Source: Candidatus Thalassarchaeaceae archaeon (GTDB taxonomy: Archaea; Thermoplasmatota; Poseidoniia; Poseidoniales; Thalassarchaeaceae). Taken from it: a DNA stretch of 35,963 nucleotides. The stretch is taken from assembly GCA_030751995.1 (NCBI GenBank), contig JASMFB010000006.1:1-35963 (forward strand). Direction: 5' to 3'. The notes below the pieces were generated by a model. The model was not told the DNA's origin. It ran no database searches and worked only from the letters and a program-made list of their open reading frames with translations. This document shows, piece after piece, positions 26,001 to 33,225 of the stretch; within the stretch, counting starts at the first letter, position 1, and every line of letters starts with the position of its first letter. A program made the translations under genes and the position numbers.

Positions 26001-28212
26001 AGACTTGTTCAACATAGGCAATGGAGTTGTTCGTTGTATTGAATGTAGGGCAAATCCAGACGATTTCATCGTGGACATCTGCAACCTCGTCCTCGGACAA
26101 GGCAGCATCCCAGATTTGGACCTCATCGATGACACCTGTGAAATGTGTGCTACCCGCACGATTGACACCGAATTTGTAGATTTCAATACTGTTCACAGTA
26201 CCATTTGGGACGGTTTGATTGAGAATCTCCACGCCATTCAGATAGAGTGTGACTGTGTCGTTGAGGAAGGTGGCCACGAGATGTTGCCAAACCGTTGGAT
26301 CAACCGTTCCGAAATTGTATGAGGTGTTGTGATACAATTCCCAGTCTCCCGGGCTGCCACCTCCAGTCATTATTTGGAAAGACTCGTCGTCTCCAGCAAC
26401 ATCATTCACGGCAATCGCTGAAGAATATCGGGGTTGGCCACTGTGATTAGCTTGAACCCAGAGACTGACGGTGAAATCAGTCACGGTGTCTGCAACGTCG
26501 ACTCGGGCTTCATCATCAACACCATCAAAGAAAGCGCAGTTACCCAAGACACAAGTTCGCCATTGGTTGCCATTGGTCCCAGTGAAATTGAGGTGGGCGG
26601 TACCCACAGAATCGTTGGCGACATCGCCACTGTTCTCATTGAATTCCCAATGGTGAATGAGATCAACTTCCCGAACGGGGTGACTGCTTCCACGTGTCAA
26701 AACATTGGTTGGGACAGTTTGTTTGGACAAGCCAGGACCTTCCCATTTGAGTTCCAATCCAGCATATCCACCATGCTCAAAGAATTCGGTACGTAGTTCG
26801 TGTTCTCCAGCATCTAGCCACGCCGTACCTGAACGCTCTTGCATGGCATGGTGTCCCTGATTGTCGACGATTTCAACATCATCAATCCACAATTTAGAGC
26901 CATCATCACTTCGCAAGTAAAACGTCCAATTACCAGCGGTAGGAATGTGAATAATGCCTGTGTGTCTCGCACTCCAATAATCGAGGAATCTACTGTCTAG
27001 ACCAGCCCAAGCATTTTGGGTAGATGGCCAATCTAGATTCGGTTCGTGGCGAACAAAGTCTGGAGTTCTTCCAGAGAGGTTTACCATTGTGCTGGAGTTG
27101 TAGGTGATTCCATTGTTATCGAAATATTCAGCGAGCAGTCCATTGGTTGTCGCTGCATCATTGGCTCCACATGGCGCATCCTCAAGACGTCCTTCCATCG
27201 CTGCATTTCCATTTCGTTTTGTCTCGGTCTGACGGGCCCACCACCATTGTTCACCTGGTGAAAGCGCTGGGCCAACTCCGTCCCAATATCGGGCACCAGT
27301 CGGCCAACTGCCATCGGATGTGTCATATCCAGAATTGGACAATTCATTGTCATCCCAAGAACCATCATTGCTGCCCCAGGCGGAATACATCGAGAGATTC
27401 TCCATGTTGGTGACATAGGTTCCATTCTGATTGAAGTGAACGGGGAAACCCATGTTCGTCAGCGTTTCATTCGTGGTGTAGAGTAAGTCATTCCACCACT
27501 TGTACCCAGATCCATTTCGATTCGTTGCCAAGTCGAGAACAGTTAGTCCGTGCTCCCCCAAGCTGTTGTTGGTCTTGGCAATCAAACCCAAGGCTGCCTC
27601 AACATCATACCCAGTTAACCGAGTGACCAAGTAGTACCCTTGTTCGTCTCTCTGGAATTCTTTCATCTCATTACCGGCAGCAGGCCCGTAGTTTGACTCG
27701 ACATACCAATCCGCGAAGATAGCCGAGGCATAGGGTCCGTCGATTAGGGCCAATTCTGAATCAAGGGAAGCACGGGAATTGGTTCCTCCGTTGACTCGAA
27801 GCGGAACTCCCTTCGTAGTGACGAGAACATTGAGTTCGGTCAGATTTCGCTCAGATATCATCTGTGAGATTGGATTTGCGAAGTATGTAGTGAATTGATT
27901 GGAATCGATGGTTTCACCTGTAGGTGTGCTCTCATTGGTCAATAGCAAGACACGTTCTGGAGGAATATTACGGGCCAGAGCAAAGGCAGTACCGATGGTT
28001 CGACTCACCTCGCTTTGATTGTTGATGATGATGGCGACATCACTGTAATCGGCGAAGGTCTGATGAGAAAACGGTTCCAGTACTGCCACATCCCTGAACG
28101 GGGCCTCCTCCCACGCGTCCGCGTGGGCCCTCGCTTCCTCTGGAAGCGATACTGCGGCCCAACTCTGCAGTGAGAGCAGAAGGACGAGAGTGATGGCTAA
28201 GCGAGAGCGCAC
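23083..28212 (-). CDS. Giant anchored surface protein: TIGR03790-like, PA14, LamG
   Basis: A 1709-residue exported protein. Order: signal peptide (1 to about 20); a TIGR03790-like domain (about 50-350, with VAIIINNQSEVSRTIG and ARNIPPERVL); a PA14 domain (about 357-490, NGLLAEYFDN to LELKWEGPG with FYLRSDDGSKLWIDD); a LamG/concanavalin-like domain (about 520-710, HHWEFNENSG to VIDEVQIWD); a CARDB-like beta domain (about 940-1050); further beta domains; one transmembrane helix (about 1602-1625); and an 85-residue acidic cytoplasmic tail with WSDEQLLAAGWTQEQID. PA14 and LamG domains commonly bind sugars, so polymer or cell attachment is likely. Many Asn-X-Ser/Thr sites suggest glycosylation. 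Start: GTG 28212 with GGTGA six bases upstream. No enzyme active site is recognised. Confidence 0.85.
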   Translation of the reverse strand: MRSRLAITLVLLLSLQSWAAVSLPEEARAHADAWEEAPFRDVAVLEPFSHQTFADYSDVAIIINNQSEVSRTIGTAFALARNIPPERVLLLTNESTPTGETIDSNQFTTYFANPISQMISERNLTELNVLVTTKGVPLRVNGGTNSRASLDSELALIDGPYASAIFADWYVESNYGPAAGNEMKEFQRDEQGYYLVTRLTGYDVEAALGLIAKTNNSLGEHGLTVLDLATNRNGSGYKWWNDLLYTTNETLTNMGFPVHFNQNGTYVTNMENLSMYSAWGSNDGSWDDNELSNSGYDTSDGSWPTGARYWDGVGPALSPGEQWWWARQTETKRNGNAAMEGRLEDAPCGANDAATTNGLLAEYFDNNGITYNSSTMVNLSGRTPDFVRHEPNLDWPSTQNAWAGLDSRFLDYWSARHTGIIHIPTAGNWTFYLRSDDGSKLWIDDVEIVDNQGHHAMQERSGTAWLDAGEHELRTEFFEHGGYAGLELKWEGPGLSKQTVPTNVLTRGSSHPVREVDLIHHWEFNENSGDVANDSVGTAHLNFTGTNGNQWRTCVLGNCAFFDGVDDEARVDVADTVTDFTVSLWVQANHSGQPRYSSAIAVNDVAGDDESFQIMTGGGSPGDWELYHNTSYNFGTVDPTVWQHLVATFLNDTVTLYLNGVEILNQTVPNGTVNSIEIYKFGVNRAGSTHFTGVIDEVQIWDAALSEDEVADVHDEIVWICPTFNTTNNSIAYVEQVFDIDTDLEGHAWVLDGYSMREGWVEGDWWLEVEAFDANGNSLSLNRSDDHSFSDDWQNRQLRFRPDAAATSFAVRHVAEFTDGTYNGSIFFDTLKLYPIRPHFTWLDGSIAETAVSTGGRTFVLNSSYGQSLVADLLDDGVSGVKGYVYEPYLSAISNPEQLFSCYADGYTMVECYAASNVLLSWMGTVVGDPKMAAYGDRLHDVNVSEVRTSERLSIGENGTLEVLLENLAPGIATGFLEVRDRQNNLLLANHSMTIPGGNDAGSRLILPINVTPVRTGFVEFLVRWIPGDAHPERVVDNNLALLNIEINSPPIIDELTCSTTTATRGGVVICRITVTDDFGIAGATLSWRYNNSSNPTYIPITATSQNDGVIWTAAISLPTDAPLDSVDIYWVVQDAQELQDESFWDAAFNITDASATWYGVHVEGADLAPWLGIDPPIHGTSGWVRGREHAMTACVIDLDHNNETEAPSIRVDGDELPTPSVSSTSGSQTCYQTSWNPEAGGSLDPVAISLHADGTEWANRSLTPIDLAPSAEFFISDQSYLDGADDFVEVRIIDEDDPDIDYPISTIIEWPGAGIQSLEGDLATAPPGLESGDATITTQITDGIWAEMQWTWTRPVFLKPPTISTPKLCVNDMLVDTINRGAEGTDIWVGITGGRPIQYAGIRLGPAGPTSSVFSSIFFEQGVPPAPCAPGTGQHTQYYRMNLNSEYLLTWSLGTVELVVNLRDIDGITGLSETLSFELRGSEPELDFSAMPTELISGNETTLIVEISDVDGMENMECSILLKDEDEITLFSEIYRPDADGLWSQSWIPPGRSEANHTLYFACLDQTSLSVSESVLLRAREAPSDTSNEENTTQQGVDNPSSTITIIGISVALLLLIALTSILIGRREDMPIEEDDELPDDVWAKRDEDISDDILTEMAGLQTRETEAWSDEQLLAAGWTQEQIDIHRTENVKQSTDAEILDIINEEE

Positions 28213-28262
28213 GTAATGTCACCCATACCCTGAACTTTTCACCGTGTCGGCATCATGAGAAC

Positions 28263-28279
28263 CGGCACCATAGGTGCCG
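28263..28279. repeat. Short perfect hairpin, CC-ATA-GG core
   Basis: CGGCACC-ATA-GGTGCCG: 7-bp arms and a 3-base centre, in the divergent region between the giant surface protein (start 50 bases away) and the macro-domain gene. On the minus strand a TTTATG box near 28312-28317 would place the surface-protein transcript start just before it, an inference. Confidence 0.7.
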
Positions 28280-28342
28280 TAGGGTGAAAATGAGGCGTTA
28301 TTGGCGATGGGCATAAATCCCACCGGCCCCCCCTGTCAATGT

Positions 28343-28981
28343 ATGTCCGACGTAATCATCGCTAGGGAATGCCGTCATTCCATGTTGAGAGTGATTGCAG
28401 GGGACCTAACTCGATACGAAGCTCAGGTCGCAGTCACGTGTGCCAGCAATCGTCTTGCTGGACGCGAAGGATTGGATGCTAAGATGCACACTGCAGCAGG
28501 TGAAGAATTGCGCCAGACTTGTGTGGAAATAGGGAAAGTGCAGCGTGCGCAGAACCTGCAACCTTGTCCCGTGGGAACTGCAGTGACAACCTCTGCCTTT
28601 GATCTGCCTCAGGAACATTTGATTCATGTCGTGGGCCCAGATTGTCGCCGACCCAGCCAGGATGAAGGACGTCGAGAACTCATTGTCAAAGCCTACGAAG
28701 CAATGTTTGCGGAAGTGGCAGCATTGGGTGGTGTAGAAACGATTGTTTGCCCACCACTTTCCATGGGCATCTATGCTTATCCTCATCGCGAAGGTGCGCG
28801 AATGACGATGGAGATTCTACTCGGGTGGCTCGATGCTGAAGAGAAACCTGGCGTGGGTGATTTTGTTCTCTTAGTGAACGATGAAAATTTTGTCAAAAAT
28901 CTGAAAACGGTCTACCGCGAATCTGAAGACCAATTTCCAGGCGTGGATTGTACGCGGCAATTCCGCAAGCGACGCTTCTGA
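28343..28981 (+). CDS. Macro-domain protein
   Basis: A macro domain binds ADP-ribose or related nucleotides; some members remove ADP-ribose from proteins or nucleic acids or dephosphorylate ADP-ribose 1''-phosphate. The domain starts at LRVIAGDLTRYEAQVAVTCASN and keeps VVGPDCRR-type middle and CPPLSMGIYAYP, the usual ribose/phosphate loop (G-I-Y-A-Y-P resembling GIYGYP). From ATG 28343 it is 212 residues. The track's TTG 28301 start is less likely, because a TATA-like CATAAATCC at 28311-28319 fits a near-leaderless start at 28343; ATG 28382 is also possible. The stop is followed one base later by tRNA-Gly(CCC), so both probably share a transcript. That context allows, but does not prove, a role in RNA end metabolism. 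Confidence 0.85.
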   Translation: MSDVIIARECRHSMLRVIAGDLTRYEAQVAVTCASNRLAGREGLDAKMHTAAGEELRQTCVEIGKVQRAQNLQPCPVGTAVTTSAFDLPQEHLIHVVGPDCRRPSQDEGRRELIVKAYEAMFAEVAALGGVETIVCPPLSMGIYAYPHREGARMTMEILLGWLDAEEKPGVGDFVLLVNDENFVKNLKTVYRESEDQFPGVDCTRQFRKRRF

Positions 28982-28982
28982 T

Positions 28983-29054
28983 GCGCACGTGATCTAGCGG
29001 TTATGATGTATGGTTCCCAACCATGCCACCCGAGTTCAAATCTCGGCGTGCGCA
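28983..29054 (+). tRNA. tRNA-Gly(CCC)
   Basis: A 72-base cloverleaf: acceptor arm GCGCACG pairs perfectly with CGTGCGC, discriminator A at 29054, and no CCA encoded. The D-stem is short (ATC/GAT). The anticodon stem is TATGG/CCATG around loop TTCCCAA, giving anticodon CCC (glycine, GGG codons). The T-arm is CCGAG-TTCAAAT-CTCGG. No intron is present. The gene begins one base after the macro-domain stop codon, with no room for its own promoter, so it is likely processed from the macro-domain transcript. Confidence 0.95.
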
Positions 29055-29061
29055 CTCAATC

Positions 29062-29460
29062 TCAGAACAAGGGTTCCTCGTAATCATCATCAGAAAGCGT
29101 TCGCCAAAGCCCATCTGGAACGTCGTCGTAAACACCGGCATAAGGGTCATCATTGGTTAGTACCTTCTTGGGCTTCTCAAGAGCGTTCAAGGCTTCTGGC
29201 TTGAACTTCCAGTAGTGGATTCGCCATTCTCTGCCATCCCACAGAGTGGTTTCTTCGGACTCAGTTGTGAGGAGGTCGTAATCTTGGAACATGTAGAACA
29301 GGTTTCTGTCAGTTGGCTCTAGGGCATTGTCGATGATTCGATCATAAAATCCAAAGAACCCGAGTGCGTGTTCAGCCATACCTTCAGCGGTAATGGTCTC
29401 CATATCGGGGTCGATGTGAGTTTGGATTGCCGCTGTCAATGATGCTAGACTCATTCCCAT
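29062..29460 (-). CDS. Conserved hypothetical, DUF6015-like
   Basis: A 132-residue soluble acidic protein. The helical first half (HIDPDMETITAEGMAEHALGFFGFYDRIIDNAL) followed by a winged-helix-like middle (FYMFQDYDLLTTESEETTLWDGREWRIHYW) recalls archaeal DUF6015 proteins; this is from memory and tentative. The tail is rich in Asp/Pro/Tyr and ends DDDYEEPLF. No catalytic motif is seen. ATG 29460 or ATG 29454 may be the start; no clear ribosome-binding site helps decide. A TATA-like box at 29502-29507 shared with speB would give a leader of about 20 bases. The gene converges on the tRNA with a 7-base gap. A DNA- or RNA-binding role would fit a winged helix but is only a guess. Confidence 0.7.
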   Translation of the reverse strand: MGMSLASLTAAIQTHIDPDMETITAEGMAEHALGFFGFYDRIIDNALEPTDRNLFYMFQDYDLLTTESEETTLWDGREWRIHYWKFKPEALNALEKPKKVLTNDDPYAGVYDDVPDGLWRTLSDDDYEEPLF

Positions 29461-29501
29461 CTCTATTGTCCCCCAAACGGCGGGTTAGTACATCGCCGGT
29501 T

Positions 29502-29507
29502 GATATA
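29502..29507. promoter_or_regulatory. Shared TATA-like box, speB operon and DUF6015-like gene
   Basis: GATATA within TTGATATAGGGG reads as a TATA core in both directions (CCCTATATCAA on the minus strand). It would start the plus transcript near 29531, ahead of the hairpin at 29546, and the minus transcript near 29480. Placement is by usual spacing. Confidence 0.5.
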
Positions 29508-29545
29508 GGGGAGTAGCCTGTCCTATTTCAACGGTTGGCGGTTTT

Positions 29546-29560
29546 CGCCCCGTAGGGGCG
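29546..29560. repeat. Short perfect hairpin, CC-GTA-GG core
   Basis: CGCCCC-GTA-GGGGCG: 6-bp arms and a 3-base centre, 31 bases before the speB start. By the inferred promoter it lies inside the speB mRNA leader, where a stable GC stem could affect translation or message ends. Confidence 0.7.
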
Positions 29561-29591
29561 CACATTATGCTGTTTCGTCACGATTAAACGG

Positions 29592-30527
29592 TTGATTCAA
29601 CGCGTCCAGAATGTGACCGAGTTCGCGGAAGGGACCTTTCTCGGATTGCCCGAGAGCGAAGGTGTGGCTGATGTTGCCATTCTCTCTGTTCCATACGAGT
29701 TGACGACGTCCTATGGCCAGGGTACCAGTGCAGGGCCCGAAGCTGCCCTACGAGCATCCGCTCAGGTGGAATTGTATGACCCGCTTCTTCCTGAAGATTT
29801 GCCCTGTGGATTCAACATACACACGGCCCAACCGTGGAATGGAGTAGGGGATAGCCTTCAGGAACAGTTGGCAGGAATTACGAACTATGTTTCAAAGTTT
29901 CAATCCTCATTCCCAATCATCTTGGGTGGAGAACATGGGATGCTTCCCGCGATTATGAATGCAGTTTCCCAACAAGTCGATTTGAGTGAAATGACTCTGG
30001 TCCAAATTGACGCACACCCAGATTTACGAGATGAACTAGATGGCGATCCAAACAGTCACGCCTGCGCCGCGCGTCGCTCATTGGATCTAGGTGTTGGCAA
30101 GATTTTACAAATCGGAATTCGGGCCTTTGCTCGTGAAGAGGCAACATTTGCAGCCGAAGATGCACGGGTGGAATCATGGCTTGCTCGAGATATATTGAAT
30201 CCGTGTGGAGGCGAGGCGATGTGGCTCAATTGGTTGAATACTCTCTCCGAGATTGAAGGTCCGGTCTGGTTGACACTAGATATCGATGGTTTGGATGCCG
30301 CCTATGTCCCAACCACGGGAACTCCTGTGCCTGGTGGCTTGGCATATTGGCAAGTTGTAGAAACAATCGAAACCATCGCATCTGCACCCGGTGTCAATTG
30401 GTTGGGCGCAGATGTCAATGAAATCGTGCCGGATTCCAGTAATCATGTGACCGAATTTACCGCAGCAATGTTGGCAACCAAGATTGTGGCCGCTCACCTT
30501 GCACGGAAATTGGAGGATGAATCATGA
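29592..30527 (+). CDS. speB: Agmatinase (ureohydrolase family)
   Basis: Hydrolyses agmatine to putrescine and urea, or a close ureohydrolase reaction, with a binuclear Mn centre. The 311-residue frame shows all metal ligands: the His of GGEHG, the Asp-Ala-His-Pro-Asp motif (DAHPD), and DIDGLDAAYVP with its two Asp residues. The start is TTG 29592, or GTG 29613 in frame; no ATG is near. Its last four bases overlap the start of speD (ATGA), and deoxyhypusine synthase follows. In Haloferax, deoxyhypusine is made through an agmatine intermediate that an agmatinase-like enzyme finishes. The operon context therefore allows action on free agmatine, on agmatinylated aIF5A, or on both; the sequence does not decide. 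Confidence 0.9.
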   Translation: MIQRVQNVTEFAEGTFLGLPESEGVADVAILSVPYELTTSYGQGTSAGPEAALRASAQVELYDPLLPEDLPCGFNIHTAQPWNGVGDSLQEQLAGITNYVSKFQSSFPIILGGEHGMLPAIMNAVSQQVDLSEMTLVQIDAHPDLRDELDGDPNSHACAARRSLDLGVGKILQIGIRAFAREEATFAAEDARVESWLARDILNPCGGEAMWLNWLNTLSEIEGPVWLTLDIDGLDAAYVPTTGTPVPGGLAYWQVVETIETIASAPGVNWLGADVNEIVPDSSNHVTEFTAAMLATKIVAAHLARKLEDES

Positions 30528-30889
30528 ATGCAAAAGGTCGCCACATCACGTTGGATTACACCGGATTCTCCGGTGATGGAAAATGGATGCTTGCCGTATT
30601 GCGTGCAGCGGTTTCTCGCTCCAGTGCGCGAGAAGTTCACGCCCATGTCTCAGAATTTGACGGCATCGACAGTCCCCCTGGATTCGCTGCAGTGGTCCTC
30701 ATTGACGAAAGTCATGTCAGTGCGCATTGCTATGCAGATGAGGGGATTCTGGCTGTAGACTGCTTTACCTGTGGAGGAATAAATCCGGTCGGAATTGTTG
30801 ACGACATACATGAACAATTGTCTGAGGCAATCCCTACAATCAACTTGATTCAAAGAACAGAATTGGATCGATTCGTGATGGAGGAATAA
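30524..30889 (+). CDS. speD: S-adenosylmethionine decarboxylase proenzyme
   Basis: Makes decarboxylated S-adenosylmethionine, the aminopropyl donor for spermidine-type polyamines. The 121-residue frame is the small prokaryotic form. It self-cleaves to make a pyruvoyl cofactor: the motif ESHVSAH places Glu62-Ser63 at the cleavage site, His68 for processing, and Cys83 in DCFTCGG as the proton donor, the same numbering I recall for the Thermotoga enzyme. The N-terminus GRHITLDYTG fits the family. It overlaps speB by four bases and has a GGAGG site 9 bases before the ATG; the dys gene follows after two bases. No spermidine synthase gene is in the window. Confidence 0.9.
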   Translation: MNAKGRHITLDYTGFSGDGKWMLAVLRAAVSRSSAREVHAHVSEFDGIDSPPGFAAVVLIDESHVSAHCYADEGILAVDCFTCGGINPVGIVDDIHEQLSEAIPTINLIQRTELDRFVMEE

Positions 30890-30891
30890 CG

Positions 30892-31803
30892 ATGCGAGAT
30901 TTCGTCGAACGTCACTTTCGTCACTTCAATGCCGGCGAATTACGACGCTGTACAGAATCACTCCGAGATTTCATCAGGAAAGATGGGCGATTGATGATTA
31001 CTCTAGCCGGAGCCATGAGTACCGCGGAGATTGGGCGCAGCCTTGCACCGGCCATTCGAGCTGGCAATATTCACGCAATTTGCTGCACAGGTGCCAATCT
31101 TGAGGAGGATCTCTTCCATTTGATTGCGGCGTCACATTATGGAGATGTGCCCAATTGGAGGGACCTTTCTCCAGATGAAGAATCTCAATTGAAAAATCGA
31201 ATTACCAATAGGACAATTCCGGAAGAAAAGGCGATAAGAAAAGTTGAATCTCAATTGATTTCTTTGTGGAAAAATACACCTGGACGATTGCCGCACGAAT
31301 TCCTGTATGATTTGGTCAAACAAGTCGAGGCAGATGCGAATCCAGATGATTCATGGCTTCTAGCCGCAGCTGAGGTCGATCTGCCACTTTTCGTACCTGG
31401 GTGGGAAGATTCGACGCTGGGCAATATCTTCGCTGCCCGAGTCATCGATGGTACTGTCGACGTAGGCGCCGTCCTCAGCGGGACGCACTACATGCTTGGT
31501 CTAGCAGACTGGGTTCGTGAGCATCCAAACAATGGCTTCCTCCAAGTTGGCGGGGGAATTGCTGGTGACTTCCCGATTTGCGTCGTCCCGATGCTGCGAC
31601 AAGACCTTGGGGAAGATGTGCCTCTATGGGCATGGTTTGCCCAGATTTCAGAATCTCGACCATCGTACGGCGGTTACTCTGGAGCACCACCAAACGAGAA
31701 GATTGGTTGGGAAAAACTCGGTGTTGAAACGCCCAAATTCGTCATTGAATCGGATGCAACAATTGTGCTGCCGATTCTACTGACATGTCTGCTCGACGAA
31801 TGA
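30892..31803 (+). CDS. dys: Deoxyhypusine synthase
   Basis: Transfers the aminobutyl group of spermidine, via NAD, to a lysine of translation factor aIF5A, the first step to hypusine. The 303-residue frame keeps LAGAMSTAEIGRSLAP (NAD-binding region), TGANLEEDLFHLI, LFVPGWEDSTLGNIFAA and the active-site Lys at 275 in GWEKLGV, all at their usual places. This argues for a true synthase and not only a relative such as homospermidine synthase, although that alternative exists in the superfamily. A GGAGG site precedes ATG 30892. It is the last gene of the speB-speD-dys operon, joining polyamine supply to its use in translation. A conserved Cys-Cys pair (ICCTG) lies near residue 64. Confidence 0.92.
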   Translation: MRDFVERHFRHFNAGELRRCTESLRDFIRKDGRLMITLAGAMSTAEIGRSLAPAIRAGNIHAICCTGANLEEDLFHLIAASHYGDVPNWRDLSPDEESQLKNRITNRTIPEEKAIRKVESQLISLWKNTPGRLPHEFLYDLVKQVEADANPDDSWLLAAAEVDLPLFVPGWEDSTLGNIFAARVIDGTVDVGAVLSGTHYMLGLADWVREHPNNGFLQVGGGIAGDFPICVVPMLRQDLGEDVPLWAWFAQISESRPSYGGYSGAPPNEKIGWEKLGVETPKFVIESDATIVLPILLTCLLDE

Positions 31804-31827
31804 GGCATACCCTCAAATCAGCGGCGC

Positions 31828-31842
31828 CGCACCTACGGTGCG
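31828..31842. repeat. Short perfect hairpin, CC-TAC-GG core, abutting a start codon
   Basis: CGCACC-TAC-GGTGCG: 6-bp arms and a 3-base centre. Its last base is immediately before ATG 31843 of the M14 carboxypeptidase gene. If it is in the mRNA it would leave no unpaired ribosome-binding site, so it may hinder initiation. Alternatively the transcript begins at or near the ATG and the hairpin is a DNA element. Confidence 0.7.
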
Positions 31843-33174
31843 ATGCGCGTCCTCGCTGTTCTCGCTATGCTCCTTGTCGCTTCTGCGACTCCGATGGCAA
31901 GTGCGCAGCAACCCGACATTGTTCAGGAGCATTGGTACCACTCCTATGCAACACTCACAGTCGATGTCAATGCATGGGCAGGAGATTATCCAGAAATTGT
32001 GGATTTAACTAGTGCTGGAAACACGGAACTTGGACGGGAACTTTGGCTTGTTCGAATCTCTGATTGGAGTGTTGATACGAAACCAGATGGTGCTCAGAAA
32101 GAGATTGTTTACATCGATGGTGGACACCATGGAAATGAGCACTTGGGAACTGAATTGGCTTTCTTGACAGCTGAATTTTACATCGAGGGTTGGGCGACTG
32201 GAGATCAGGAAGTCATTGATGTTCTCACTACAACTGAACTACACATTCTCATCATGCTGAATGCAGATGGTAATGATCTCGACACGCGCTGGAATGTCAA
32301 CCAAGTAGATTTGAATCGAAACTATGACCATTACTGGAATACCTGTCCGGTGACCCAGCCTGGGAGTGCAGCATTCAGTGAATCTGAAACTCATGCGAAT
32401 TCGATTTACATGAACACGGTAGTTCCTGACGCGGATTTGTATGTCACAATGCATACGGGGGTTTGGATAATGCTCTACCCTTGGGGGAAATGGCCAGAGC
32501 AACCCTCCGACTGGGAGTTGTTTCATTTCATCAGAGATGATGTTCATGCAAATATCTCCGACATCCCGATTCAAAATGCAAATCAGGGATTGTATCCCAA
32601 TTGTGGAACCAGTCGAGATTATGGCTATGGGGTAATGGGATTCCCTACATTCACATTTGAAACGGATGATGAACAATGGGCACTAGGTACGGCTGAACCA
32701 TTGTCAAGTCGCCTCGGCGAGGAATTGGATGTGATGCAATATCTGATTTCCAACATTTGGTATTGGAGGGCGCGCTTGTCGGTGACATCGTTTGATTACA
32801 ATGGAGATTCTATTGAGTTGAATGTGGACAATTTGGGGCGAGCAACCACTTCAAATGCCACCGTTCGGTACATCGATGGCGGAGAGGTGACCTGGACCTC
32901 GGATCTGTTTAGTGTCAATGCAACCAACAGCTCTCATGTTAATTTGGATACGACGAATCTGAGTTTCACGGCCAACGGTCATTTCGAATTGTACTATCAG
33001 AAGCGTGTCATTGATGCAAGCCTCTGGGTCAACGAATCAATTCCAGAAGAGTTGATTGAAATTTCTGAAGGAGAAGACAAGGGATGGTTGCCCTTCACAT
33101 CACCAATATGGGCTATTTTGGCCATTGGTTTGGCCGGAATACGGAGAAATGAACGTTTTCAAGACGATTTCTGA
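31843..33174 (+). CDS. Secreted, membrane-anchored M14 zinc carboxypeptidase
   Basis: A metallocarboxypeptidase of the M14 family acting outside the cell on peptides. The 443-residue protein has a signal peptide (to about ASA, residue 21). The zinc-site His and Glu lie in GGHHGNEHLG and the third ligand is His in YVTMHTG. NADGND and VDLNRNYDHYW are substrate-binding motifs, and the catalytic Glu lies in TFTFETDD. A beta-sandwich domain follows (about 310-410). The C-terminus has a transmembrane helix (SPIWAILAIGLAGI) followed by RRNER, so it is probably anchored by its tail. It would release amino acids that cells then import, alongside the cytosolic leucyl aminopeptidase downstream. The start codon directly follows a hairpin; the gap from dys is 39 bases. 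Confidence 0.93.
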   Translation: MRVLAVLAMLLVASATPMASAQQPDIVQEHWYHSYATLTVDVNAWAGDYPEIVDLTSAGNTELGRELWLVRISDWSVDTKPDGAQKEIVYIDGGHHGNEHLGTELAFLTAEFYIEGWATGDQEVIDVLTTTELHILIMLNADGNDLDTRWNVNQVDLNRNYDHYWNTCPVTQPGSAAFSESETHANSIYMNTVVPDADLYVTMHTGVWIMLYPWGKWPEQPSDWELFHFIRDDVHANISDIPIQNANQGLYPNCGTSRDYGYGVMGFPTFTFETDDEQWALGTAEPLSSRLGEELDVMQYLISNIWYWRARLSVTSFDYNGDSIELNVDNLGRATTSNATVRYIDGGEVTWTSDLFSVNATNSSHVNLDTTNLSFTANGHFELYYQKRVIDASLWVNESIPEELIEISEGEDKGWLPFTSPIWAILAIGLAGIRRNERFQDDF

Positions 33175-33225
33175 CCTTTTGTATGCATAAATATATGCTG
33201 AAAAAGGGATTCTTGAACGCAATCC

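Noticed and set aside
29007-29028. Inverted repeat TATGG...CCATG
   Set aside because: This is the anticodon stem-loop of tRNA-Gly(CCC).
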